A DNA stretch of 64,000 nt from Thermoanaerobaculia bacterium (GCA_028066595.1 JALCBJ010000027.1:1-64000), one strand, 5' to 3'. Positions 7,952 through 17,046 are shown, numbered from the stretch's first letter. The notes: generated by a model from the sequence alone, not told the origin. Program-made: numbers and translations.

Positions 7952-9073
7952 ATGGTCCGCGCGGCGGTGATGCCCGCACCCGGGGAACCGATCCAGGTTC
8001 GTGACTTCGAGACACCCGAGCTCGAACCCGGCGGCGCCCTACTCGAGACCTACTATTCCGAGGTCTGTGGCACAGACGTCCATCTGCACGAGGGCAGGTT
8101 GGCGGGTGTGCCGTACCCCATCGTGCCCGGGCATCTCTCGGTGGGAAGAATCGTCGAGTCCAACGGTCAGCTGACCGACGTCGAAGGCCGGACCATCGCG
8201 GTGGGTACAGACGTCACATTCCTGGACGTTCACGAGACCTGCAATCGTTGCTGGCATTGCCTGGTAGCCAAAGCCACGACGAGGTGCCCGTCCCGACGTG
8301 TCTACGGGGTGACCTACTCGGCCGAGGATGGGCTGCTCGGTGGCTGGGCCGAGCAGATCTACCTGAAGCCCGGCGTTCAGATCGTTCCCCTGCCCGAGGG
8401 AGTGACGCCGCGACTCGCCATCGCGGGAGGCTGCGCGCTTCCGACGGCGATGCATGCGATCGAACGAGCCGAGATCCGGTTGGGCGATTCGGTTTTGGTT
8501 CAAGGCGCTGGCCCCGTCGGGTTGACGGTGGCGGCGCTAGCTCTACTCTCCGGGGCCGGCAGAGTCTGGGTGATCGACCGGCACCAAAGCCGACTCGAGA
8601 CCGCGGAGACTCTCGGTATCGACGAGGCCATCGCGATCGACGACCACCAACCGGCGAACCATGTGGAGCGCTTGCTCGAGCTGAGCGCCGGACGCGGCGC
8701 GGACATCACGATCGAGGCCACGGGTTCGCCAGCCGCAATACCCGAAGGGATCGCCATGACCCGGGACGGTGGTCGGTACGCGATCGTCGGGCACTACACC
8801 GACGCCGGCGAGATCTCGCTCAACCCGCATCTGGACATCAACCGCAAGCATCTGGAGATACGGGGCGTCTGGGGATCGGAGCTGCGCCATCTGTACCGAG
8901 GTATCGGTGTCCTGGCTCGCCACGGTGCGACCTTGGGCGGCGTCGGAGGCTGGGAGCAGCTGATCTCGCGGACCTATAGCCTGTACCAGACGGAGCAGGC
9001 CCTGGACGACGTCCGCCATGGCCGCGTGGTCAAGGCGGTGATCGATCCGAAAATCAGGGATCCTTCCACGTGA
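7952..9073 (+). CDS. Zinc-dependent medium-chain alcohol dehydrogenase (NosE/GriF-like role)
   Basis: MDR-family dehydrogenase of 373 residues. The catalytic zinc site has Cys39 and His61. The structural zinc lobe has Cys97, Cys100, Cys103 and Cys112. The Rossmann dinucleotide motif is GAGPVG, followed by an acidic-then-arginine stretch VIDRHQSR that suggests NAD(H). The residue after the catalytic histidine is unusual: GHL instead of the near-universal GHE. Placed between the oxygenase and the ProC homologue, the likely job is oxidation of 5-hydroxyleucine to the semialdehyde, which cyclises spontaneously. Its stop overlaps the next start as GTGA, so the two genes are coupled. Confidence 0.88.
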   Translation: MVRAAVMPAPGEPIQVRDFETPELEPGGALLETYYSEVCGTDVHLHEGRLAGVPYPIVPGHLSVGRIVESNGQLTDVEGRTIAVGTDVTFLDVHETCNRCWHCLVAKATTRCPSRRVYGVTYSAEDGLLGGWAEQIYLKPGVQIVPLPEGVTPRLAIAGGCALPTAMHAIERAEIRLGDSVLVQGAGPVGLTVAALALLSGAGRVWVIDRHQSRLETAETLGIDEAIAIDDHQPANHVERLLELSAGRGADITIEATGSPAAIPEGIAMTRDGGRYAIVGHYTDAGEISLNPHLDINRKHLEIRGVWGSELRHLYRGIGVLARHGATLGGVGGWEQLISRTYSLYQTEQALDDVRHGRVVKAVIDPKIRDPST

Positions 9074-9888
9074 GACTCGGTTTCATTGGCGGTGGCCGCA
9101 TGTGCGAGGCGATACTTCGCGGCCTGCTCGACCGCGGAGTGGTTCGGGGCCGGGACGTGGTCGTGGCCGAGATCTCCTCCGAGCGGCGACAGGAGCTGGC
9201 GGAGACCTTCGGTGTAGCGACGACGATTCATGGTGTCGATGCCGTTGCCGAGGCGGAGGTCGTGATCCTGGCCGTCAAGCCACAGCACCTGTCGACCGTG
9301 CTCGAGGATCTGCGTCAGAAAACACCGTCGGACACCCTAGTGCTGAGCATCGTCGCCGGCGCGCGATTGTCCATACTCGTAGATGGCCTCGATCATCGAG
9401 TCGTGGTGCGCGCCATGCCTAATACCCCGGCTCAGGTGGGGAAGGCGACCACCGTGTGGACCGCCACGTCGGAAACCGATGACGAGCAGCGCGAGTTGGC
9501 GCGGACGATATTGGGCGGCGTCGGATTCGAGCTCGAAGTCGCGACGGAAGCGCTGGTCGAAGCGGCCACCGGGATCTCGGCCCCCGCACCTGCGTTCGTC
9601 TATCTGCTGGTCGAGGCGATGTCGGACGCCGCCGTCGCGCTCGGATTCAACGCCGAGCAAGCCCAACAACTGGTCCTCGAGAGCTTTCGTGGCAGCCTGG
9701 AGCTCCAGCGGGTGACCGGCGAGCATCCGGCGATCCTCCGTTCCCACGTCACCAGCCCGGGTGGGGCGACCGCCGCCGGCCTCTATGCCCTGGAGCGAGG
9801 GCGCGTGCGCACGGCGATCCACGACGCCGTTCGTGCAGTCTTCGACCGGGCGCAGATCCTCGGCGCATCGGTCGACGACAGACCATGA
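9070..9888 (+). CDS. proC: Pyrroline-5-carboxylate reductase homologue, probable methyl-pyrroline reductase (NosF/GriH-like)
   Basis: ProC-family imine reductase of 272 residues with a GTG start. The N-terminal nucleotide motif GFIGGGRM, the AVKPQ strand near 68, the MPNTPAQVG segment near 116 and VTSPGGAT near 227 are all family hallmarks. The conserved S-G-S-G-P-A-Y stretch of housekeeping ProC reads SAPAPAF here (170-176), which points to a paralogue with altered substrate fit. With the upstream oxygenase and dehydrogenase, the likely reaction is reduction of 3-methyl-pyrroline-5-carboxylate to 4-methylproline. The A domain encoded at 17047-21831 has a proline-type pocket that could use it. 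Ordinary proline synthesis is the alternative. The following 200 bp, convergent with the acyl-CoA dehydrogenase gene, shows no clear terminator. Confidence 0.9.
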   Translation: MRLGFIGGGRMCEAILRGLLDRGVVRGRDVVVAEISSERRQELAETFGVATTIHGVDAVAEAEVVILAVKPQHLSTVLEDLRQKTPSDTLVLSIVAGARLSILVDGLDHRVVVRAMPNTPAQVGKATTVWTATSETDDEQRELARTILGGVGFELEVATEALVEAATGISAPAPAFVYLLVEAMSDAAVALGFNAEQAQQLVLESFRGSLELQRVTGEHPAILRSHVTSPGGATAAGLYALERGRVRTAIHDAVRAVFDRAQILGASVDDRP

Positions 9889-10088
9889 GATCGCCTCGAA
9901 AGGGCTCCGCATCGGCCGTCACGCCGTTCTTCGCGCGGCCTTCGAAACTCGCCTGAGCAGTCTCCTGATCGCGGGACGCTCGGTTGACTGTGGGGGATAG
10001 ACGCCAGGTCAGTTCCTCGACTCAGACAGTCTCGGCCGTGCTCGCCTCGGCGTGACTCTCGCAACGGTGTATCTGGATGCGATCCAAC

Positions 10089-11261
10089 TTAGTAGCCGAG
10101 ATTTGCCGCCGCGAAATCACGCATCACTTCTTCCGCGCCGCCGCCGATGGCGTTGACTCGGACCTCGCGATAGATGCGTTCCACTCGCGTGCCGCGCACG
10201 TAACCGGCACCGCCGAAGATCTGGAGCGCCTCACGGGCGCAGCGCTCCATCGTCAGAGACGCTTGGTTCTTGAGCAGACAGATATCGGCTGTGGGTTGCT
10301 CGCCCCGGTCGGCCAGCCAGACCAACTGCTCGAGATATGCCTGGGTAGCGCGGATGGCCATGGCCATGTCGGTCAGCTTGTGGCGGATGACCTGTTTGGC
10401 GATGAGCGGCTCGCCGAAGACCTGCCGCTGGCGGGCGTAGGCCAGAGCATCTTCGTAGCAAACTCGCGACAGACTGTTGCAACTGGCGATCATGAACAAC
10501 CGTTCGAGGGCGAAGTTCTGCATCAGCAAGCCGAAGCCCTGATTCTCGGCGCCGATGAGATTCTCGAGCGGTACACGACAGTCGCTGAACTCGAGAACGG
10601 CGATGTCCGCGCAGGCCCAGCCCATCGTCTTCAACCGCCTTCGTTGGAACCCGGGGGCATCGCGTTCGATCAGCAGTAGCGAGAGCCCACCAGGACCGCT
10701 GCCGCCGGTGCGTACCGCGACCGTGAAATAGTCGGCGCGTGTGCCGGACGTGATGTAGGACTTGGCTCCGTTGACCACGTAGCATCGTCCTTCGCGCACC
10801 GCGGTAGAACGCAGGCCGGCCACATCGGATCCGCCGGAAGGCTCCGTGACCGCAAGTGCGCAGATCTTCTCGCCGGCGAGGACACCGGGCAGGACCCTGG
10901 CCTTGAGTGCTTCCGATCCGGCAGCGACGACGGGGGGCATCGCGACGCCGTGGTTCATCAACGCAGAGGTCAGTCCTCCGGCGCCGGCTCGGGACATTTC
11001 CTCGGCGGCGATGATGCGATGGAAGTGGTCCTTCTCGAGGCCGCCGTAGCGGGCGGGGAATCCGAGTCCGAGGATGCCCGCGACGGCGGCTTTCCTGTAG
11101 AGCTCCGTCGGGAACGATCCGGCCTCCTCCCAACCGTCGATATGAGGCTCGATCTCCTCTCGTACGAATCGCGATACTGCGTGCCGGAACTCGAGGTGCT
11201 CCGCGGAGTAGTAAGGGCTCTTTGGGTTCTGTGAGGTCGCTGCGTCCTGGATGCCGGACAT
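10089..11261 (-). CDS. Acyl-CoA dehydrogenase family flavoprotein, last gene of the operon
   Basis: FAD enzyme of 390 residues that would desaturate an acyl or aminoacyl thioester. The FAD signature AVTEPSGGSDVAG is at about 137-149 and the C-terminal signature QIFGGAGYVRGTRVERIY is present. The usual catalytic Glu in the C-terminal Y-E-G motif is replaced by glycine (AIGGGAEE). A Glu at 253 in FALERLFMI matches the alternative position used by isovaleryl-CoA dehydrogenases, so activity is plausible. The ATG lies 4 nt after the stop of the thioesterase-bearing NRPS gene, placing it in the same transcript. Candidate substrates are the FAAL-loaded acyl chain or a carrier-bound residue such as prolyl; the sequence does not decide. 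Confidence 0.9.
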   Translation of the reverse strand: MSGIQDAATSQNPKSPYYSAEHLEFRHAVSRFVREEIEPHIDGWEEAGSFPTELYRKAAVAGILGLGFPARYGGLEKDHFHRIIAAEEMSRAGAGGLTSALMNHGVAMPPVVAAGSEALKARVLPGVLAGEKICALAVTEPSGGSDVAGLRSTAVREGRCYVVNGAKSYITSGTRADYFTVAVRTGGSGPGGLSLLLIERDAPGFQRRRLKTMGWACADIAVLEFSDCRVPLENLIGAENQGFGLLMQNFALERLFMIASCNSLSRVCYEDALAYARQRQVFGEPLIAKQVIRHKLTDMAMAIRATQAYLEQLVWLADRGEQPTADICLLKNQASLTMERCAREALQIFGGAGYVRGTRVERIYREVRVNAIGGGAEEVMRDFAAANLGY

Positions 11262-11265
11262 CGGG

Positions 11266-14200
11266 TCAGGACGCTTCGCTGACTGCGGCGTCGAGATCGG
11301 CTTCTAGCGATGCGGCCAGCTGATCGACGTGGGGAACCTGCGTCATCGTCTGGTGATTACCACCGACGAAGCGAGTCACGAGGCCGCGGCACAGCTCGGC
11401 CCAACCGAGATCTTCGAGGTCGGTGATCGTCGTAGCGAAATCGCGCTCTTCCTCGGCGCGGTATAGATGGATCCGGCCGCCGTAAGAAGGAGGCCGGTAT
11501 CGCTCCACGGCGGCGAAGTTGTTTTTCGCAACGCGCAACATCCTCCGCGCCTTGTCGACGTCGAAGCTCGGCGGAATGACGTCTTTCTTCTTCGCTTCCT
11601 CGATCACATAGTGCAACCGTTCCTCTTCGCCGAGCTGGCGTAACTCCCTGGCCCCGACTTCGAGCACACCGCCGACCAGAGCGACCAGAACATCGGAGTC
11701 GTCTTGCCGGTGCGATGGTGAGTCGACGACCCACGGCGAATAGGAGTCGAGCATGCCGAGAAAGGAGATCTGTTCGCCGGCAGCCTCGAGCTTGCGCGCC
11801 ATCTCGAACGCGGCGACGCCGCCGAAGGACCAGCCGAGAAGCGCGTAGGGACCACGCGGTCGTCGGGCACGAATCGCCTCGATGTATAGATCGGCCATCG
11901 CCTCGAGGCTCTCTTGTGGCTCCTGGCCGTGCGCCAAGCCGCGAGCTTCGAGCGCGAAGATCGGACGATCCCCGTTCAGGTGCGAGGCCAGCTGCCAGTA
12001 GCAGACCACATTGCCACCGCCCGGGTGAACGCAGTACAGAGGTTCCGCCGTGCCGCGGCCGCGGATCGTGACCATCGGCGACCAGTGCCGGGTCCCACGC
12101 TTTGCTTGGATCAGCAGGGCCAGCTGCTCGATCGTCGTCGCTTGAAAGAGCTCCGTGAGTGGTAGATCCACTCCGAGGACTTCTTTGACAATGGCCATCA
12201 TTCGGACCGCGGCCAGCGACGTGCCACCGAGGTCGAAGAAGCTGTCGTGCACGCTGATCTGTGACCTCTCGAGGACCTCTTCCCAGATGCCCGCCAAGAT
12301 CACTTCGATATTCGACCGCGGTGGCACGGTGGTCGCCGCACGCTCGGACCAGTCTGGTGCTGGCAGGGCTTCTCGGTCGATCTTGCCGCTCGGGGTCTTG
12401 GGCAAGTGTTCGAGAGCTACGAAGGCGGCGGGGACCATGTACTGGGGAAGCCGTAGCGCGAGAGCCTCACGCAACGAAGCGGTGGCCACCTCCTTCCCCG
12501 GTTCGGGAACGAAATAGCCGACCAAGGCCGGCTCACCCGAGGGTAGATCGCGCGGAGCCACCACCGCCTGCACCACGCCGGATTGGTCGACCAGCGCCGT
12601 CTCGATCTCGGCGGGCTCGATGCGGTAACCGCGGATTTTCACCTGGTGGTCGATCCGACCGAGAAAATCGAGCTCGCCATCGGCACGCAGCCGCGCCAGA
12701 TCGCCGGTTCGGTAGAGTCTGCCACCGAGCTCCCCACTGTGCGGATCTGGAACGAACGCTTCCGCGGTCGTGGCCGGTCGGCCGACGTAGCCGCGAGCGA
12801 GGCAGATGCCGCCCACGTAGATCTCACCCGGCGCACCGGGGGCGACCAGCGAGGTTTGCGGATCGCACAGGTAGACGCGTACGTTCTCCATCGGCCGGCC
12901 GATCGACAAGCGCGCGTCGTGGTCTGGCTGGTAGGCGATCGTCGCACAGACCGTGGTCTCGGTGGGACCGTAGGCGTCGAGGAACATACGGTTTCGGCTC
13001 CACTCGGCCGCCAGCCGAGGCGCGCACACTTCACCCGCGACAATGAGAACCGCGAGATCGGGAACGTCAGCGGCGCGCAGCAACTCGAGGGACGAAGGCG
13101 GAATGGTCGCGTGAGTGATCCGTCGCTCCCGTAGCGTCGTGGTCAATTTCGCGCCGGGTAGCAATTGATCGCGAGATCCCAGGTGAAGCGCCGCGCCCAC
13201 GACCAGGGCCATCACGATCTCGGAAACGGCGGCGTCGAAGCTCATGGAAGCAAACTGTAGAACCCGGCTATCGGACTCGACCTGGAAGGCGCGGCTCTGC
13301 GCTTCGGCCAGGTTGACCAAACCCCCGTGGGTCAGCAGGGCGCCTTTGGGTCGGCCGGTAGTGCCGGACGTGTAGATGACGTAGGCCGCTTGGCCGTGTT
13401 TGAGCTCGCCCGGTGGCCTTCGTGGCCTGTGGCGCGCCACCAGGGCCCACTCTCGATCTAGGTCGAGGGTCTCGACGCCGGAGGAGGCGAAGGCCGGACT
13501 GGTGTGGCTATCTGTCAACACTAGGCGGAGGCCCGAGTCCGCGACCATGAAGGCGAGGCGGTGCCAGGGATACTCGGGGTCCAGCGGTAGAAACGCTCCA
13601 CCCGCCTTGAGCACTCCGAGGATGGCAAGCACGGCCGAGGTGGCACCGCGAGTCATCGAGATGCCGACCAGGCTCTCCGGCCCGACCCCGCGGCGGATCA
13701 GCTCATGCGCCAGCTGGTTGGCACGGCGATCGAGCTCGCTGTAGCTGATGAGCTCGTCCTCCGTGACGACCGCCGGAGCGTCGGGGCATTGTTCGACCCG
13801 GGCCTCGAAACGGGCCGGAAAGCTCTCCTGGGGAGGCTCGGTCACGCTGTCCGATGCCCAGCTCGACAGCCGCTGGCGCGCTCGCGCGCCAATCAGATCC
13901 AGGCGACGGAGCTCAGCGGTCGGCGCGGTCAGGCCGGCATTCAAGACCTCCTGCCAGCTGGCGACCAGGTCTCCGATGGTCGACTCGCGATAGAGGCCGC
14001 GGTCGAAGCGAGCTCGGCCATCGATGTGATCGGTTTCTTCCTCGAGGTCGATCTCGATCGCTGCGCCGACTTCGGGTAGCTCCGAGTGAAGGCCCTCGAG
14101 ACGCACGGTCAGCTCGAAGAACGGCCGATCTCCGAGCCGGGCTCCGAGGGCGTCCAGCACCTGCTCGTAGGGGATCAGCTGGTGAGAGTAGGCGTCGAGC

Positions 14201-14610
14201 AGCGTGGAGCGCATCGCGAGCAAGAGCTGTTGAAACGAGGCGTGCGGTTCGATGTTGGAGCAGATCGCCAGGGCGTTGACGTGGTCACCGACCAGGCGTG
14301 CGGGACTTCCGACGCATACCTGCGAAGTCCGCAGGTGAGGCTGCAAGCTGACGGATAGGGCGGTCATCAAGGTGGTGTAGCTCAGAAAGCTGCCGCCGTT
14401 GGTCAGCCTCTGTAGGCGTCGGTAGAGATCTCCATCGATTTGCCATCGCAGCTCCCCTCGGCGCTCGCCATGAGCTTCGGAGGGAGCGAAGTCACAGATC
14501 AGCGAAGATCGGGACTGACGGCCGGAAAGGCGCTCTCGCCAGTACTCGCGTTCTTGGTACAGACCACGGTCGAAGGTGGGTGGTCGCCGCGTGGCTCCTT
14601 GGCTGATCAT
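11266..14610 (-). CDS. Terminal NRPS module: half-C-A(Tyr)-T-TE
   Basis: Last assembly-line protein (1114 residues), adding the final residue and releasing the product. Residues 15-240 are only the C-terminal lobe of a condensation domain, with no HHxxxDG. The A domain (about 265-755) has YTSGTTGRPKG at 413-423, and its pocket residues read D-A-S-T-I-A-A-V-C-K, very close to the published tyrosine code. The carrier serine is Ser798 in LGGTSLAA. The thioesterase (about 855-1114) has GWSFGG with nucleophile Ser928 and a late histidine in GGNHQTM. The ATG at 14610 overlaps the radical SAM stop as ATGA; a longer open frame upstream is only an overlap artefact. The missing N-lobe suggests that the C domain ending the protein encoded at 17047-21831 makes this peptide bond. 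Release by hydrolysis or macrocyclisation cannot be told. Confidence 0.93.
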   Translation of the reverse strand: MISQGATRRPPTFDRGLYQEREYWRERLSGRQSRSSLICDFAPSEAHGERRGELRWQIDGDLYRRLQRLTNGGSFLSYTTLMTALSVSLQPHLRTSQVCVGSPARLVGDHVNALAICSNIEPHASFQQLLLAMRSTLLDAYSHQLIPYEQVLDALGARLGDRPFFELTVRLEGLHSELPEVGAAIEIDLEEETDHIDGRARFDRGLYRESTIGDLVASWQEVLNAGLTAPTAELRRLDLIGARARQRLSSWASDSVTEPPQESFPARFEARVEQCPDAPAVVTEDELISYSELDRRANQLAHELIRRGVGPESLVGISMTRGATSAVLAILGVLKAGGAFLPLDPEYPWHRLAFMVADSGLRLVLTDSHTSPAFASSGVETLDLDREWALVARHRPRRPPGELKHGQAAYVIYTSGTTGRPKGALLTHGGLVNLAEAQSRAFQVESDSRVLQFASMSFDAAVSEIVMALVVGAALHLGSRDQLLPGAKLTTTLRERRITHATIPPSSLELLRAADVPDLAVLIVAGEVCAPRLAAEWSRNRMFLDAYGPTETTVCATIAYQPDHDARLSIGRPMENVRVYLCDPQTSLVAPGAPGEIYVGGICLARGYVGRPATTAEAFVPDPHSGELGGRLYRTGDLARLRADGELDFLGRIDHQVKIRGYRIEPAEIETALVDQSGVVQAVVAPRDLPSGEPALVGYFVPEPGKEVATASLREALALRLPQYMVPAAFVALEHLPKTPSGKIDREALPAPDWSERAATTVPPRSNIEVILAGIWEEVLERSQISVHDSFFDLGGTSLAAVRMMAIVKEVLGVDLPLTELFQATTIEQLALLIQAKRGTRHWSPMVTIRGRGTAEPLYCVHPGGGNVVCYWQLASHLNGDRPIFALEARGLAHGQEPQESLEAMADLYIEAIRARRPRGPYALLGWSFGGVAAFEMARKLEAAGEQISFLGMLDSYSPWVVDSPSHRQDDSDVLVALVGGVLEVGARELRQLGEEERLHYVIEEAKKKDVIPPSFDVDKARRMLRVAKNNFAAVERYRPPSYGGRIHLYRAEEERDFATTITDLEDLGWAELCRGLVTRFVGGNHQTMTQVPHVDQLAASLEADLDAAVSEAS

Positions 14611-17027
14611 GGGTTGGAGGTACCCGTCGAGGCCAGGTCGAAGCTGAACGCCGCCTCGGCGTCGAGGGCGACCGCGGCCTCCACCGCGAGCTGTTGGTCG
14701 AGGCTCGCTCGCGACACCGGCTCGGTGCCGTCGGCCCAGTGGCTCAAAATTCGGCAGGTCTCCCGGCCGAGCTCGGTCATGTCGGCAAGATGTCGCTGCG
14801 CGGGATCGAAGCCGATCGTCAGCTCGGGTCGCTCGGTAGAGCCACCGATCGTCAACTCGATGCTGATCTGCCGGGCAATCCCGGGTGCGTCGTGGTCCAG
14901 ACGCTCGCGACTCGGTGACGACTCCCCGTCGCGATGGACGCAGACCATGGTGTCGAAACGCGGCGGGTCGTCGCCGCGCCACGCGAGCCAGGCTGGATCC
15001 TGCAGACAGGCGAGAGCAAAAGGTCGGTGCTCCTCGAAGGACGCCAGCTCCTCGTGCATCGAGTGGAGGACCCGATCCGGATCGAGCCGCGAGACCTCGA
15101 GCTGAAGTGGCGCCAGCTCGCCGACCTCGCCACTGGCAGAGATCGGTGACAGCAAGGTCAGCTCGGAGCGACCCTGCCACCGGGCCAAGGCGGCGGCGAA
15201 CGCGGCGACGATCACGTCCGGCTGTTTCCACCTCGTGTCGAGGTCACCAGCTGCCGGCCACTGGACTTGCTCACTCGACCAGCCCGGTTCACCGATGGCG
15301 TCGTTCCGGGTTGTGGTGTTCTTTGCCGGCCTGGAGCCGTACGTGGACCAAAATTCTCGGGCGGCGCTATAGCGACCTGGCCACCAGAGATCGGAAGTCG
15401 TGAGGCCCGGACGGTGCTCGTGGTCGGTGCCGAACTGCGAGCACCTCTCGAGATCGCCCAGCAGGGCAGGCCGTTCGGAATGGCGCCGGTGAAACAAGAG
15501 ATTCTCCCGCACCACGGTGTTGAACGAGGCGACGAAGTCCATCACTTGCTGCCAGCTCATTCCCTGCCGTTGCAAGTAGAAGGTGCTCCATTGCTCGAAG
15601 CCCCATTGTGGTAGCCAGCACGACCCCTCCACGGACAGGAAGAGGTCGTCGATCACCGCGCACGCCGTGGCGGCATCCATGGTCGCGTGGGACCAGTTGA
15701 AGGCCGAGCCCTCGATGTCGTAGCGCTCCCGCTGTTGCCAGATCGGCGTCATCGGATCGCAGTACCAAAGCTGCGCTCGAAAGAAGTCGGGCTGGCCGGT
15801 CTCGAGGAGGTCTCGGGTCTCCTCGACCGTTTCCATGGTCTCGCCGGGAAAGCCGATGATGAGGCTGGCGTAGGTCGAGATCCCGGCCTCCCTGAGCCGC
15901 GGAAGAGCCGCGAGATAGTGCTGGCGGCGTGCGGTTTTGTTCATCCGCTTCAGCATCGTGTCGCTACCGGACTCGATCCCGAGGAACACACCCTCGCAGC
16001 CGGCTTGGCCCATGAGATCGATGATCTCGGCACTACCGTGGTCACTTCGATAGAAGCTATTCCATCGAAAGCCGTAGTCGTTGCGGATCATCATCTCGAG
16101 GATGGCGCGAAAGCGTTTCGGCGGCACGTTGAAGGTGTCGTCGAGGAACGTGAGCGTGTTGACGGTTCCGAGATCTCGGATCGCGTCGAGCTCGCGTTCC
16201 ACCGCCTCGACCGACTCGAAGACATATTTCCCGGCCCGTTGCGGAAAGCCGCAGAATGAGCAGGAGAAGGGGCAGGACTTGGCAGTGCGCAACGAGATCA
16301 TCTGACCCACGTCGGCGGGCGGGAAGAGCGACAGGTCCGGCTGGTTGTCCTCCAGGGAATTGACCTCGGGCTCGCATCCGGTGCGCGTGAACCGACCATC
16401 GATTCGGTAGGCGATATTCGGTACGGAGGAGAGATCTTGGCCGCCGCGCAAGGCTTTCAACAGCCGCGCGAGGGTCGCCTCGCCTTCCTGATTGATCACG
16501 TAGTAGTCGCCGCCGAGGTAACCGAAAAGCCGGGCCAACGTCGCTTCGTCATTGGTTCCGGACTGGTTGGCGATGAAAGGGCCACCGATGATCACGGGCA
16601 CCGACGGGTCGTGCTGACGGACGAAGGAAACGATCTCCGAGATCGGTGCCGGGGAGACATAGAAGGTCGTGAGGATCGCCACCGTACGGACCGAGCCGGT
16701 CGCCAGCTTGTCGGCCAGGCGATCCTTTTCGAGCTGGAAGGCATTGACGTAGTCGAAGCTCAGACCCTGGCGAGACAAGTAGGTGCCGAGATAGGCGATT
16801 CCCGGTGACAGGAAGTCTGTATTGTGAAACTGCTTCTCTCCGGACGCCCGGTGGTAGTGACTGAGCGCGTCGAGCGCGCGCATCGGCCTGCCGTCGACCT
16901 CGACGAAGGCCAGGCGTAGATCCCGATAGGCTCCGGCATCCCCAGATCGGACCATCTCTACATAGCTTTGGAAGTCCGAGTCGTTGTGGCCGATCAGCAG
17001 GCAATCTACGTTCGTTGCTTCGCTCAC
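14607..17027 (-). CDS. B12-binding radical SAM (PhpK-like) fused to a C-terminal half-condensation domain
   Basis: Protein of 806 residues. Residues about 1-200 form a cobalamin-binding domain, with the opening VDCLLIGHNDSDFQSYVEM typical of PhpK-like enzymes from biosynthetic clusters. The radical SAM cluster motif is Cys252-x3-Cys256-x2-Cys259 (CPFSCSFCGF). This family methylates unactivated carbon or phosphorus centres, so a C-methylation of the peptide or a precursor is likely. About 250 further residues, beyond the usual ~550, match the C-terminal lobe of an NRPS condensation domain (pattern VIVAAFAAALARWQGRSELT and a late RFDTMVCVHR strand) without any active-site histidines. The GTG start at 17027 has an excellent AAGGAG. 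It sits between two NRPS genes, and the tail may dock it to the assembly line. The methylated position is unknown. Confidence 0.87.
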   Translation of the reverse strand: MSEATNVDCLLIGHNDSDFQSYVEMVRSGDAGAYRDLRLAFVEVDGRPMRALDALSHYHRASGEKQFHNTDFLSPGIAYLGTYLSRQGLSFDYVNAFQLEKDRLADKLATGSVRTVAILTTFYVSPAPISEIVSFVRQHDPSVPVIIGGPFIANQSGTNDEATLARLFGYLGGDYYVINQEGEATLARLLKALRGGQDLSSVPNIAYRIDGRFTRTGCEPEVNSLEDNQPDLSLFPPADVGQMISLRTAKSCPFSCSFCGFPQRAGKYVFESVEAVERELDAIRDLGTVNTLTFLDDTFNVPPKRFRAILEMMIRNDYGFRWNSFYRSDHGSAEIIDLMGQAGCEGVFLGIESGSDTMLKRMNKTARRQHYLAALPRLREAGISTYASLIIGFPGETMETVEETRDLLETGQPDFFRAQLWYCDPMTPIWQQRERYDIEGSAFNWSHATMDAATACAVIDDLFLSVEGSCWLPQWGFEQWSTFYLQRQGMSWQQVMDFVASFNTVVRENLLFHRRHSERPALLGDLERCSQFGTDHEHRPGLTTSDLWWPGRYSAAREFWSTYGSRPAKNTTTRNDAIGEPGWSSEQVQWPAAGDLDTRWKQPDVIVAAFAAALARWQGRSELTLLSPISASGEVGELAPLQLEVSRLDPDRVLHSMHEELASFEEHRPFALACLQDPAWLAWRGDDPPRFDTMVCVHRDGESSPSRERLDHDAPGIARQISIELTIGGSTERPELTIGFDPAQRHLADMTELGRETCRILSHWADGTEPVSRASLDQQLAVEAAVALDAEAAFSFDLASTGTSNP

Positions 17028-17035
17028 GGACTTTT

Positions 17036-17041
17036 CTCCTT
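17036..17041 (-). promoter_or_regulatory. Strong ribosome-binding site that fixes the radical SAM start
   Basis: AAGGAG on the minus strand lies 8 nt before the GTG at 17027. It supports that start over an upstream in-frame codon inside the preceding NRPS gene and is the best Shine-Dalgarno in the operon. Confidence 0.75.
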
Positions 17042-17046
17042 GCAGG

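Noticed and set aside
14611-15231. N-terminal extension of the terminal NRPS frame
   Set aside because: It overlaps the radical SAM coding region, is arginine-rich and domain-free. The ATG at 14610 forms an ATGA coupling with the upstream stop.
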